From Ichthyophis bannanicus (Eukaryota > Chordata > Amphibia > Gymnophiona > Ichthyophiidae), in the NCBI GenBank assembly GCA_033557465.1, contig CM066035.1, positions 247,398,869 through 247,462,868 of the forward strand: 64,000 bases of DNA, written 5' to 3'. Each line of letters begins with the position of its first letter. The first letter of the stretch is position 1. The notes under the pieces were generated by a model that ran no database searches, was not told where the DNA came from, and was given only the letters and a program-made list of their open reading frames with translations. The position numbers were made by a program, and so were the translations under genes. Of the stretch, positions 1-9,957 are shown piece after piece.

Positions 1-192
1 AGGGCTCTTCAACTTGGAAGAGAGACAGCCGAGGGGAGATATGATAAGAGGTCTTTAAATTAATAAATAGACTGAAACAGGTAAACATAGATCAGTTGTT
101 TTACGCCATCAAAAAGTAGAAAGACTAGGGGACATGCAATGAAGCTACATGTAGCCCCTTTAAGACTAATAGGAAAAAATATTTGTTCACTC
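1..192 (+). mobile_element. CR1 LINE 3' end, piece a
   Basis: This is the end of a CR1 reverse-transcriptase frame. The stretch on 'actaggggacatgcaatgaa' is nearly the same as a CR1 3' copy at 28,660 and, in reverse, at about 56,030. The reading frame is broken. The copy stops at a MITE insertion after 'ttcactc' and resumes at 720. It is the oldest layer of the nested stack that runs to 33,671. Confidence 0.85.
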
Positions 193-719
193 GGGGCTAT
201 TCTGAGACACGACTAGCGGGGATGGATGTCCCATTGGGACGTCCTTCCCTGATATTTGTGCCGGCTGCATGCCCCGACTAACTTCCCCGCCGGTTGTGCG
301 GGGAAGTTAGTTGGGAGCGAGGGAGAGGCGGCCCGGGGGCAGAGAGTGGGCAGGCAGTGGTCAGTCACCGGCCGTGGACATCCAGGGCTGGCGAAATGGC
401 TGGAGAAGTTATTCCACCTTCGAAATGGAATAACTCCCCTGGTCGTGTTTTTTTAAGCGGCCCGGGGTGCGGAAGGGATGGGGGGGGTCAGCGTTAATTC
501 CCCGCAGCTCGATCCTGGCCTTAGTAGGCTGGATCGGGGGTCGGGCTGGCTCCATTCAAAAGCCCTGGCTGAGTTAGCTGCCTGCACATGCATGCCTGCT
601 CGCGATTCTGATTCCATGGGGCTAGACATGCCCTGCGGGATCAGAATCGCAATCTCCTTTGTATGTCCGGGTCAGCCCGGACGTACAAAGGAGATGAATG
701 TGCAGGACAGAATCGGGCC
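193..719. mobile_element. MITE built of serial hairpins
   Basis: The 527-bp insert interrupts the CR1 copy. The flanking trinucleotide CTC appears at 190-192 and again at 720-722. The ends are imperfect inverted repeats: GGGGCTATTCTG on the left, and GGCCCGATTCTG when the right end is reversed. Inside lie at least six separate hairpins: 218-249, 275-313, 402-440, 510-536, 602-650 and 654-693. The last has 18-bp arms with one mismatch (17/18). There is no transposase frame, so it is non-autonomous. The superfamily is unclear; a 3-bp duplication would fit a Harbinger-like mover, but the target is not TWA. Confidence 0.75.
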
Positions 720-789
720 CTCAACGTGTAATCAAATTTTTCAATTCTTTACTGGAAGATGTAGTAAAAGCTGTTAGTGCTGCTGGGTT
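720..789 (+). mobile_element. CR1 LINE 3' end, piece b
   Basis: The CR1 sequence resumes with 'tcaacgtgtaatcaa' and 'gatgtagtaaaagctgttag', matching 28,737-28,790. It stops again at the retroviral LTR that begins with TG at 790. The last part of the same LINE is at 33,443. Confidence 0.85.
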
Positions 790-1577
790 TGAAGGGGAAA
801 ATGAATCCCCCTTCAGGTACCCTTGTTTCAGGTTGGATTACTGTCTGCCATCTTGTGCTAACGTCTGCAGCTCTAGGCCTAAGTAATGAATAGCCTGCTG
901 ACCCTTTTCATCCTGGAACTGCAGAAGCTGTTTTGAGCTATGAAATGAGCTAACATCCTGAAATCCCAGAGTTGACACAATGAGAGGCTCTGAAAACTAC
1001 ACAACTATTGAAAACTACCACCTGGGCCCCTTGAAAGGAAAAGAACTTGATCAGTATCTGGAGTTAATCTGCAGGAAACAGGGCTAGCACAATGCGAAGA
1101 AGACTGCCATGAGAATGGGGAGACCGGATGCCACAAGGGAAAGCAAAGGGCAAGAGGGCAAAAGATTAAGGAGCAGATCTGCTTGAAAAAAATAGGGAAT
1201 ATGAAAAAGGAAATCTGCTTATCAGAAATTTAAGCCTAAAAATGAATATAAATATAGGGGAGAAATTCTGATAGAGAGACAGACACTAGCTGATCTCAAC
1301 TAGAGTGATGCTGTCTCTGTCTCAGGACCCTTTACACTTAAGTCAGGTGCTTTGCTTGTTACAGACGCATTGATGCTATGTATTGATATTGAAATTTGTA
1401 CCTTATCATTTAAAAAGCAAAGCTTGTGATGTTACAGACCTGGCAAAATAAATAAAAAGTTTCCATGCTCTTACGGTGGCACCTGCATATATATGTTGGG
1501 TTAACACAAGCAGCCAATAACAAAAAAATAGAAAATTCCCCAAATAATCATAGGGGAAGTCCACGAAAACCCCAAAA
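790..1577 (+). repeat. ERV 5' LTR
   Basis: The 788-bp LTR starts with TG and matches the 816-bp copy at 32,627-33,442 along its length. The main difference is a deletion of about 23 bp near 1,484, where the 3' copy has extra sequence around 'tttaaggcgggtcctg'. An AATAAA signal lies at about 1,446-1,452. The last bases read CCCCAAAA where the 3' LTR has CCCCAACA, so the terminal CA has been lost by substitution. Confidence 0.9.
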
Positions 1578-1580
1578 TCT

Positions 1581-1598
1581 TGGTTACCCCGAAGCCAT
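1581..1598 (+). other. ERV primer binding site, tRNA-Trp-like
   Basis: TGGTTACCCCGAAGCCAT lies three bases after the 5' LTR. It matches the complement of the 3' end of vertebrate tRNA-Trp at 14 of 18 positions, including TGGT and ACCCCGA. Position and the leading TGG are the evidence for a primer site; assignment to tRNA-Trp is a good fit but not exact. Confidence 0.65.
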
Positions 1599-1826
1599 CA
1601 CGGTGACATCACAGCACAGTGACATCACCTGGACGTTTCCTCCCCTGTTCACCAAACGAAGCACAGGTCGAGAAGGAGGAAAGCGTGATTTTGAATTCCT
1701 GCAGAAGAAATGTCGAGAGGGTAAGAGACGTTTTTCTTATATATATATATTGTTGTTTTTCACTTTGCATAGGTATAGCTATTAGTAGAAAATTTTGCAT
1801 AAGTAGGATACTGTAGACTAGTTAGG
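1599..1826 (+). promoter_or_regulatory. ERV leader with candidate splice donor at 1721
   Basis: The untranslated leader lies between primer site and gag. The sequence GAGAGG|GTAAGAG puts a good 5' splice site at 1721, where retroviruses usually place the donor for env mRNA. No other gene is seen here. Confidence 0.5.
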
Positions 1827-2178
1827 ATGTTTAAGAAAAAGACAAAAGAAACAATCTGACACTAGAAAAGTGGATGTACAAGAGCAGACTGCATTACAGA
1901 AAGTTAGTAACAGATATCCACTCGCTGCTAAAACTTTAGAACAGTTCTGCAAGAAGTGGCGTAACTGGGAACTATGGGACTCCGCTTTTGCCTGGCCAGC
2001 AAGCGGTACCCTAGACCCACGTTCACTACATGACTTGCAAACTAAGATAGAGAAGGACAAAACAGGACAGAAATTAGTGGAACACTTAGAACATGTCACA
2101 TTATGGGTGGAGGTTGCAAGAGAATGTGGCGAGGAGCCACCTCCTTATAACCCCACACATAATCTGGGAGAAACAGAG
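1827..2178 (+). pseudogene. gag: ERV gag, matrix end (broken)
   Basis: An ATG at 1827 opens only eleven codons. The long gag frame continues in a neighbouring frame, so one base has been gained or lost between about 1,827 and 1,860. The readable part is a short, tryptophan-containing matrix-like region. It ends in a PPPY motif ('EEPPPYNP'), the late-domain type that recruits NEDD4-like ubiquitin ligases for budding. DIRS-A then interrupts the gene, which resumes at 7,901. The matrix assignment rests on position and the PPPY motif. Confidence 0.75.
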
Positions 2179-2360
2179 TAGTTACTCACCTGTAACAGGA
2201 TTTCTCCAGGAGCAGCAGGAATCAGTCCTCACATATGGGTGTCATCGACGCCGATGAAGCCCCAGCGGAGCATTTCCCCAGCTTTCTATGAAAGCCTTTG
2301 GGAATGCAGGCACGCATGCGCGGTTCCCTTCCCGCCTAAAGGTGCCATCTTACCTCAGTC
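2176..2360. repeat. DIRS-A left inverted terminal repeat
   Basis: The segment from 'gttactcacctgtaacag' to 'gccatcttacctcagtc' is the reverse complement of 7,739-7,900, with scattered differences. It contains the block 'cctcacatatgggtgtcat'. Confidence 0.85.
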
Positions 2361-2440
2361 AAATGACATAGCTAAGAGCAGCACACAAAAATGAAAAAAT
2401 AAACTATGTACAACTGTAACTCCCAGGGGAGGAGGGAGGG

Positions 2441-2541
2441 TTGTGAGGACTGATTTCTGCTGCTCCTGGAGAACACCTGTTACAGGTGAGTAACTACTCT
2501 TTCTCCAGGACCAAGCAGGAAGTCAGTCCTCACATATGGGT
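2441..2541. repeat. DIRS-A internal complementary region
   Basis: The sequence 'ttgtgaggactgatttctgc', then 'gttacaggtgagtaac', then 'cagtcctcacatatgggtg' fuses the outer parts of both terminal repeats. This is the segment that lets DIRS elements rebuild their ends through a circle. Confidence 0.8.
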
Positions 2542-2676
2542 GACTCCCTAGCTCTGGGCTACCGAGGAACCCAGGCTGAACAAGAGAACTCCCTCTAGTC
2601 CTAGCAGCAAAGAAAGGCTTTTCACTGACACAACCTCCACCGGTAGCCCAACAGAGGGCAGGAGGGCAGGAGTTGC

Positions 2677-3770
2677 CTAAACCTCAAAGAGATTCCGGAG
2701 TACTGCTTGGCCAAAAGCACTGTCCCTACGGGACTCCCTCTCCAGACAGTAATGGGCCGCAAAAGTCTGGCTTGAAGACCAAGCTGCAGCCCTGCAGATG
2801 TCTACCAAGGGCACAGAGTGGAGATGAGCCACTGAGGCAGCCATTGCCCTCACACGATGGGCCGTGACCCGACCCTGCAAAGGAAGGTCAGCCGACTTGT
2901 AAGCCCAGGTGATACAGTCAGCCACCCAGATGGACAAGGTACGCTTGGACACAGCTAACCCCACATTATTAGGGTCAAAAGATATGAAGAGCTGAGTAGC
3001 TCTTCTGTGCCCTTGCGTACGGTTAAGGTAGAAGGATAAGGCCCTCCTACAGTCCAGGTTATGCAGAACTGCTTTAGCCTGGCTTGCATGAGGCCTAGGG
3101 AAGAATGTTGGAAGAACCACCTCCTGGTTAAGGTGGAAGGAGGAGACAACCTTTGGGAGGAACTTTGGATGAGTCCTAAGGACTACCCTGTTCCTATAGA
3201 AGCGAGTGTAAGGCCTATCACAGACCAGGGCCTGAAGCTCACTCACTCGCCTGGCCAAGGTAAGGGCTAATAGGAAGAGTGTCTTCCAGGACAGGAAGCG
3301 TAGAGGGCAAGTAGCCATCGGCTCAAAGGGTGGGCGAGTCAGCTGCTGCAAGACCACATTCAACTTCCACTCAGGAGCAGGAGGACGGATTGGAGGCTTG
3401 AGCAAAAGCAAGCCCCTGAGAAAGCGGGACACCAAGGGGTGAACCGACAGAGGATGTCCTTCCACCAGTGAGTGGTGAGCTGCTAGAGCTGAGAGGTGGA
3501 CCCAAACAGAATTGGACTTAAGTCCCTGATTGGACAAGTGTAGTAAGTACTGAAGCACCACTGGTACAGTACAGGAGAAAGGATCCTCTGTACGTAGCTG
3601 ACACCACACAGAAAACCTTTTCCATTTGAGAGCATAGGTTTTCCTAGTGGACTGTTTCCTAGAGGCTAGGACAACCTCCTCAACCTCCTGAGGTAGGCCC
3701 CAGGGAGCCAAAACTACCCTTGCAGCCTCCAGGCCATCAAATTGAGAGCTTTGAGATTGGGGTGCAGAAG
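2677..3770 (-). CDS. DIRS-A tyrosine recombinase
   Basis: This is the strand-exchange enzyme that integrates the DIRS circle in place of a retroviral integrase. The core-binding part starts near 'STRKTYALKWKRFSVWC'. The catalytic part shows the first arginine in 'ARRVSELQALV', the H-x-x-R box in 'TAHRVRAMAAS' (about 2,850) and the tyrosine in 'FAAHYCLE' (codon at about 2,750). It stays open to its stop at 2,677. The same frame is open back to 5,046, but the part above about 3,790 lies opposite pol in another frame and shows no domain. The true start is therefore uncertain and may depend on overlap with pol. Confidence 0.85.
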
Positions 3771-5650
3771 GGAACCCTGCTCCTGAGAGAGAAGGTTGGG
3801 TTGCAACCCCAGAGGCAGTGGGGGATCCACCGGCAACTGCAGCAGAAGTGGAAACCAAGGCTGTCTCAGCCATCTGGGAGCTACCAGCAGGACCGAGGCC
3901 TTGTCCTGAAGGATCTTGAACAGAGTTCGGGCCACCAAGGGCGTGGGAGGAAACGCATACAGGAGGCCCTGAGACCATGGAATCAGAAAAGCATCTACTG
4001 CTATTCGCAGAGGATGTGGTTGCCTGGAGCAGAACTTTGGCAGTTGCTTGTTCAGTGGGCTGGCAAACAGATCTATCAAAGGGAAACCCCATATCAGGAA
4101 GATCTTCTGAACTACTAAGGGATGCAGCTGCCGCTCGTGGGGCTGCAAAATTCTGCTCAACTTGTCGGCCAGGTAGTTTTCCTGGCCTGGAAGGTACACA
4201 GCCCTGAGGAGCATGTTGTGCTTGAGGGCAAATGAACAAAGGTCCTGAGCCTCCCGACAAAGGAGCCTGGACCCAGTCCCGCCCTGTTTGTTCACATAAA
4301 ACATGGCTACCCGATTGTCTGTCTGAACTAGGACAGATTGATGAGCCAGGGTAGGAGAGAAAGCTTTGAGAGCCAAGCGAATAGCCCTGAGTTCTAGGAG
4401 ATTGATCTGCTGTGCAGCCTCTCAAGGAGACCACAGGCCCTGGGTGCACTTGTTCAGACAATGAGCTCCCCAGCCCTGCAGGGAGGCGTCTGTGGTCAGT
4501 ACCACTGTGTACCCAGGAATTTGAAAGGGTACCCCTTTTAGTAGATTGGGTGGGTGCAGCCACCAGCTGAGGGAGTTCAGAAATTGTCCGGACACCCTTA
4601 TCCTGTCTCTGAGGCTGTCTGTGGCCTGTGACCATTGAGTTCGAAGGCACCACTGTGCAGGCCTCATATGGAGCCTGGCATTGGGGGTCACATGTACTGT
4701 TGAAGCCATGTGGCCTAGAAGCCTCAGGCAGAGTCTGGCGGAGACCAGTGACCTGCTGAGAAACTGGTTTGCCAAGGCTATCAATCTTTGTGCTCTGTCT
4801 TCTGGCAAGAAAGCCTTCGCCAGCAGAGAGTCCAGCCTCGCTCCTATGAACTCCAAGTTCTGGGAGGGGAGCAAAGTGGACTTTGCGAAGTTTATTACAA
4901 ACTCCAGGCTTTGAAGAAGAGCAATAGTTCTGAGGGTGGCTTGTCTGGCCTCCTGGCACGTCTGACCCCTGATGAGCCAGTCGTCCAGATAGGGGAAGAC
5001 AAAGATTCCCTGATTTCGCAGGTAGGCCGCCACCACTGCGAGGCATTTGGTAAAGACCCTGGGAGCGGAGGTGAGGCCAAAAGGCAGTACTCTGTACTCA
5101 TAATGGTTTCCTCCCACAATGAACCTGAGGTACTTTCTGTGGTCTGGATGAATGAGGATGTGAGTGTATGCATCCTTTAGATCTAAGGAGCATAGCCAAT
5201 CTCCCTGCTGGAGGTAGGGCAGAAGTGTTCCAAGAGTAAGCATCTTGAACTTTTCTTTCTCTAGGAACTTGTTGAGGTTCCTGAGGTCCAGAATGGGTCG
5301 AAGGCCACCGGTTCTTTTGAGCCCCAGGAAATACCTGGAGTAGAATCCGTGACCTTGCAAGTGGGGAGGCACAGGCTCCACCGCCCTGTCCACCAACAGA
5401 CCTTGAAGCTCTTGAAGGAGAAGGTCTGTGTGCAGGGGAAGCCTTGGAGGCTCCCCTGGAAAGTATGGCGGAGGCAGTTGGTGAAAATGCAGTGCATAGC
5501 CCCTGTGGACTATGTTCAACACCCAACTGTCCCCAGTGATGTGGGGCCACTGGTGGGCAAAGAGGGCGAGGCGACCTCCTGTGCAGGGTTGGGAGAGCAG
5601 GGACTGAGAGGATACGCTCAAGGAGTCAAAATCCTCCACCCTGCTGAGTG
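3714..5650 (-). pseudogene. DIRS-A RT, RNase H and methyltransferase-like domain
   Basis: The reverse transcriptase has 'GFYSRYFLGLKRTGGLRPIL', 'DLKDAYTHI' and the catalytic 'YLDDW' (about 4,977-4,991). RNase H follows, with 'VVLTTDASLQGWGAH' and 'QTDNRVAMFYVNKQ'. The last part carries 'IDLFAS' and 'VLLVAPRWLRQPWFP', the shape of the Dam-like methyltransferase remnant seen in DIRS elements. One in-frame TGA at 4,422-4,424 cuts RNase H; the frame is open on both sides. The usable start is unclear because the frame runs opposite gag above about 5,650. Confidence 0.85.
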
Positions 5651-7488
5651 GGAGCAGGGGCCAGAGGCTTGGGGGTCCTCTGCCTATGGGGCCCATTACC
5701 CTGCCCCTTGGCTTGCTGACCCTGGGGTGCAGCTTGGGCAGCCTGATACTGAGGGTACTGTTTGTAGGCAGTGCCCTTCCTCGGGTAAAAGGGCTTCTTA
5801 CCCGAGGCCTTCTTCTTGTGAGAAGGGGCAGAGGTCTTCCTAGACAGCCTTGTCCTTGTAAGGTGCTCCGTCTCGAGCTGTGCAGCCTTCTCGGCCATGG
5901 GCTTGCCAAAAAGGTTTTCACCTCGGCAAGGGACAACGACCAACTTGTAATGAACCCATGGCTCGAGGTCCGATGACTGCAGCCATGCGTGGCGTCGAGC
6001 CACGATGCCGGCTGCCGCAACTCGGGCCGAAGCCTCGAAGCCATCGTAGGCGGCGCGGGACATAAACTTCGAGCAGTCCCGAATCCCCGAGGATAAGGAC
6101 TTGAATCTCTGCAAGGGCTCCCCGGAGAGACCAGCAGAAAACCCGGCCAACTCCTTGGCCAGGTCTCGCAAGTACATGCCCATGTACAGCTGGTAAGACT
6201 GGACACGGCAAGCAAGCATCGAGCCCTGGAAGCACTTTCTACCCACACCATCGAGGTTCCGGGCCTCCCTGCCGGGGGGCACCGCGGAGTGCATCTTCTG
6301 GCTTTTCAGACGATGTATGGCTGATTCCACCACCATGGAATGGTGTGGTAGCTGCGCCTTCTGAAAGCCAGGGCTCTTCTGGAGTCGATAAATCGAATCG
6401 ACTCACTTGCTTAGAACTGGCGCCGAGGCCAGTGCCTCCCACATCCGGAAGAGGAGCCGTTCCAGCATTGGAGGAACCGGGACAGTAAAGGCCTCCTTCG
6501 GAGGAGAGTCATACTGTAGGGCCTCGAGCTCTTCAGTTCGAGGCTCTTCCTCGGGGTCCGCCGGAATAGCCAACGTGGTGGCCATATCCTGGACAAACTC
6601 CGAGAACCGGGTGTCCTCCGGAGGGGATATACTCCGAGGTTCAGACTGCGGTGAGTCCGAGGGGACGCATAGAGTCTTGAATGTGTCGGGGGACTCCTCA
6701 TCCTCCGTCTCCCAGGCGGACTCGTCCGACGAGGAGTCAGGATCCGACCCCGCGGGGCCCTGGAGCACCCGCCCCAATGCCGGAGGTACCGGCGTCGATG
6801 CCCTCGGTCCCGAACGGGAGGTTGAGGGAGACCATGACCGAGGTCGACTTTGAGCCATGATGGACTCGATTATCGGCTCGGTCTCCGGGGTCGACTTCGA
6901 TGTCGATGTCCCGGTGGTCGGGGCAGATGCGCCAGACAGGCTGGCCATCAGTGCCCGCTGCTGCTCCATGAAGGCAGACAGTCTGCTCTCCAAGCCCGAC
7001 ATCGGCTCTCTGGGAGAAGAGTCCTCGAGGACCACAGGGCTTATGTGTCCAGCAGACTCCGGCTCCACGTGAGGAACTTTGGCAGGCTTCTCTTGTTCCA
7101 CGGGCCCGGGGTGACAGTCGGGGGTCTTAGACCTGGCCTTCGAGGAGCCAGGGACCTCCTCGGACGACGCCCTCACGAGCCGCTTCTTCCTCTTGCGTTC
7201 TCGGTCGGGGGACCCCCTGTCCGAGGAGCTTCGACGGCGCTCGGGATCCGAAACCCGAGATGTCGAGGCCTCAGACGAGGTCCGGGCCCGGCCGGAGGCT
7301 GAGTCCGAGAAAAGCTTTTCTTTCTGCTGCTGGCGACTTCAAAGTGCCTTGGAAGACATCTTCCCTCATGGTCCACACGTCTTAGGGTCGTGATCAGGAC
7401 TGAGGCACCGAAGGCAGCAGTCGTGTGTGTCGGTGAGAGACATCAACTTCTTACACCGATCACACTTCTTGAAACCGCTGGAAGCCAT
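5626..7488 (-). pseudogene. DIRS-A gag-like protein
   Basis: The frame begins 'MASSGFKKCDRCKKLMS' with a Cys/His cluster (CxxC, then CLRCL, then H and C). A long Ser/Glu-rich linker follows, then a helical domain around 'MVVESAIHRLKSQKMHSAV' and a basic, Gln/Pro-rich tail. It is one frame throughout with three TGA stops: 7,366-7,368, about 7,341, and 6,403-6,405. Mammalian LAP2-alpha and ZNF451 regions are reported to derive from DIRS gag; similarity of the helical domain here is my inference from pattern only. Confidence 0.75.
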
Positions 7489-7738
7489 TGGGGAAAAAAG
7501 AGTCCCCGCGAGGTCAAAGGACCGGCCTTCCAGGGAAAAATCAAAAAAGGGCGTGAACGCCAGCCACAAAGGGCAAAAACTGAAAAAGAAGAATCGGGCT
7601 TGATACTGGTGTACCAAACCCAGCTGGAGGGGAACCGGCGTCGAACCGGGAAGAAAAAATAGTGAGAATCGCCGAAAAAATCAAACTTTTATCCGGGATG
7701 ATAGGACGCACGTCCGGTGGGCTTCTCGGAAAAAGAGA
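7489..7738 (-). other. DIRS-A 5' untranslated leader
   Basis: This is the stretch between the terminal repeat and the gag ATG. It shows a run of A/T and no frame of note. Confidence 0.5.
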
Positions 7739-7900
7739 GACTGAGGTAAGATGGCACCTTTAGGCAGGAAGGGAACCGCGCATGCATGCCTGCATCCCCA
7801 AAGGCTTTCATAGAAAGCTGGGGAAATGCTCCGCTGGGGCTTCATCGGCGTCGATGACACCCATATGTGAGGACTGATTTCCTGCTTGGTCCTGGAGAAA
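7739..7900. repeat. DIRS-A right inverted terminal repeat
   Basis: This runs from 'gactgaggtaagatggcacc' to 'ttggtcctggagaaa' and is the reverse complement of the left terminal repeat. ERV gag sequence resumes directly after it. Confidence 0.85.
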
Positions 7901-8640
7901 GGACTATATCCTGCCTTAACTGAAGTTGCAGCTATAGGATACCAAGACCCTATTCCTATATATAAGGAACCTAAACAATCCAAGGGGACTCTCCACAGTA
8001 GCTTGAAGGAGACTTCACCCAAAAGGAGATTTTATGACCAAATGCCCCCAGGCCCGATAGAAGATCCTGAGATGAGGACAGCGTGTGAGGATATAGGGAG
8101 AGAGAAAGAAGAGTGGGCAGACATATCAGGTACAGTTAAATTGGAATATTGTAAGCAACCAATTTGTGAAAACGAATTGGCACAATGGAAAGCAGAGTTA
8201 GAAGCTAGTTCTGGGTAATGGAAAAGGATTCGTCAAGAACAAGAGGAACAATTTAGAATAAGCCTAGAAAAACAGTAGGTTGAGTGGGAAGAGAAAGTTA
8301 AGGAGAAGGAAGAACAGGATAAATATAAAGAACAAGAACAAAAGAAATTAGAAGAGTCACGAGTTAAATATTGGGAGGAGCCGAAGTCAGAACTGGAGAG
8401 GTGGGAACAGCATAAGAAAAAGGAGACGGACAGGGTGAAAGAGGAGTGGGACAAGTTAATATCAGCTCAAGAAAGACTTGACTCTTTGAGATCCAGCGAT
8501 GAAAACAGGGGAAGTAGTAAAACGAACATTGGGATTGCAAGAAAGAACAGTCAGGCTGGAACCTCACTGATGCCTAAGGAAATAGCAGCTAAGGGTGAGG
8601 GTAGTCGTTACTTCATTGACTGATAGAATGACAATATGTA
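7901..8640 (+). pseudogene. gag: ERV gag, linker and coiled-coil part (broken)
   Basis: Gag resumes after DIRS-A with 'YPALTEVAAIGYQDPIPIY' and stays open to a TAA at 8,216. The next 400 bases encode a Glu/Lys/Gln-rich helix in pieces with several stops, then a stop at 8,621-8,623 and a shift into the capsid frame. The charged repeats suggest a coiled coil between matrix and capsid. This is the worst-preserved part of gag. Confidence 0.7.
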
Positions 8641-9957
8641 TGGCTGACATTAGAGAACCAGCCGCAAATGTTGCAATGGCCTCCCGAGGGGGCACTTGAC
8701 ACTGCACATTTGAATACTGCTAGACTTTGCATTCATGGGGGAGTGGGAGACCCACAATGGGATTTAGATTACATGAAGACAGGGTTGGAGGTATGGGAAA
8801 AATATGAAGAAAAACTGTGCTTGCCCCTCTTGCATTCAAGAGGAGGAACTATTCGATATGTCCCTCGGAATTTTACTGATATGGATAACATAGCTAATGC
8901 CTTACCTCCTCTTAGTAGAGGAGGGGCTTCCTGGATTCAAAAGTTTGAGCGGGTTACGGCAGGGTATACTTTAGGGCTAGGGGATGTTAAAGCACTATTA
9001 GCAAAACTCCTGGGAACTCATGCAACAAATCAAGTTTTTGCCAGAGCTAATTTACCCCAAGTTACTGTAGCAGAGACACGATATGATGGGTCCGAGTTTA
9101 ATGAGCACCAACCCAGAGTTTGGAATGCTATAAAAGAACTATACCCCACCCAGAAGAATTTAGGGCCATTACTGAAAATGTGTTTTAAGATAGAAGAAGA
9201 TATTAGTGCACATATTGCCCGATTTCAAGATTTGTGGGAAACCCAGACTGGCATGGTTTATTCTGACCCATGTTTCCTGCCCCTATTTTTCCAACCACTT
9301 AGCAATACGTTTCCTAAATCAGTTCAATCAAGACTTGACACGATTGTGGGGTTAGAAGATGAGCCTTGGGCAAGACAGCAGTCACATATACATCATTTTG
9401 TCAAATTAGCTGAAGAACAGGTAAAACCTGAGAAAGATATGAAAAGTTTGCAGACAAAATTAATGGCATTACAACTGAGAGAGTTGCAGGAGGATCTTGA
9501 TAAAATTAAGGTTAAAGAGAAGGACAAGGAAAAGGACGATGAGAAGGAAAAAGAAAGGGAAGGTTCAAATAAAACAGAAAAGCAGCATGAGGCAGAAAAG
9601 CCAAAACTTAGGACCATTATAAAACAGAAAAATGAAATTATTAGAGATTTGGAACAGTATGACATTGAAGAAGATGACCCTTGGGAGAATTTTGGCTTAT
9701 ATGCTCAGGCTTGGAACCAGACAGGACCAAACAGTGGGGGTACTTGGAAAGGGGGACGGGCAGGACCACCTCAGTCACAGCATTTTCAGAGAAGCGCCCT
9801 TAGTTGCTGGAACTGTGGCAGAAGGGGACATCTTCAGCGTGAATGCCGAAGCCCCCCAGCCGGAGGATCAGCAAAACCACAAGGGCCACCCAATGCATAT
9901 CAGGGTCCTCAGAGCAGGTTTTCCCAGTGGCAACCTCCTCAAGGGGGACCACAATGA
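8641..9957 (+). CDS. gag: ERV gag, capsid and nucleocapsid
   Basis: An open frame of about 430 codons. The capsid-like part contains 'LPPLSRGGASWIQKFERV' and 'HIARFQDLWETQTG', the region where the major homology segment would lie. A very charged Lys/Glu stretch follows (about 9,510-9,600). A single zinc knuckle, 'CWNCGRRGHLQREC', lies near 9,806, in a Gly/Gln/Pro-rich tail. One knuckle is typical of gammaretroviruses. The frame ends in TGA at 9,955-9,957 and continues in the same frame into protease, so Pol was probably made by stop-codon readthrough. Confidence 0.85.
   Translation, partial: WLTLENQPQMLQWPPEGALDTAHLNTARLCIHGGVGDPQWDLDYMKTGLEVWEKYEEKLCLPLLHSRGGTIRYVPRNFTDMDNIANALPPLSRGGASWIQKFERVTAGYTLGLGDVKALLAKLLGTHATNQVFARANLPQVTVAETRYDGSEFNEHQPRVWNAIKELYPTQKNLGPLLKMCFKIEEDISAHIARFQDLWETQTGMVYSDPCFLPLFFQPLSNTFPKSVQSRLDTIVGLEDEPWARQQSHIHHFVKLAEEQVKPEKDMKSLQTKLMALQLRELQEDLDKIKVKEKDKEKDDEKEKEREGSNKTEKQHEAEKPKLRTIIKQKNEIIRDLEQYDIEEDDPWENFGLYAQAWNQTGPNSGGTWKGGRAGPPQSQHFQRSALSCWNCGRRGHLQRECRSPPAGGSAKPQGPPNAYQGPQSRFSQWQPPQGGPQ

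Larger units (their letters stand above)
2176..7900 (-). mobile_element. DIRS-A, DIRS1-like tyrosine-recombinase retrotransposon
   Basis: The element is about 5.7 kb and lies in reverse inside ERV gag. It has inverted terminal repeats (about 2,176-2,360 and 7,739-7,900) and an internal complementary region at 2,441-2,541 that joins sequence from both ends. It carries the DIRS gene set: Gag, RT-RNase H-methyltransferase-like, and tyrosine recombinase, with no integrase. These elements are thought to insert through a circular DNA intermediate, which explains the absence of a clear target duplication. The pol and recombinase frames overlap in different frames, which is usual for the group. Confidence 0.9.

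Noticed and set aside
3795..5046. First half of the long minus-strand open frame that ends in the DIRS-A recombinase
   Set aside because: It lies opposite the RT-RNase H frame in another frame and shows no domain; only the part below about 3,770 is recombinase.
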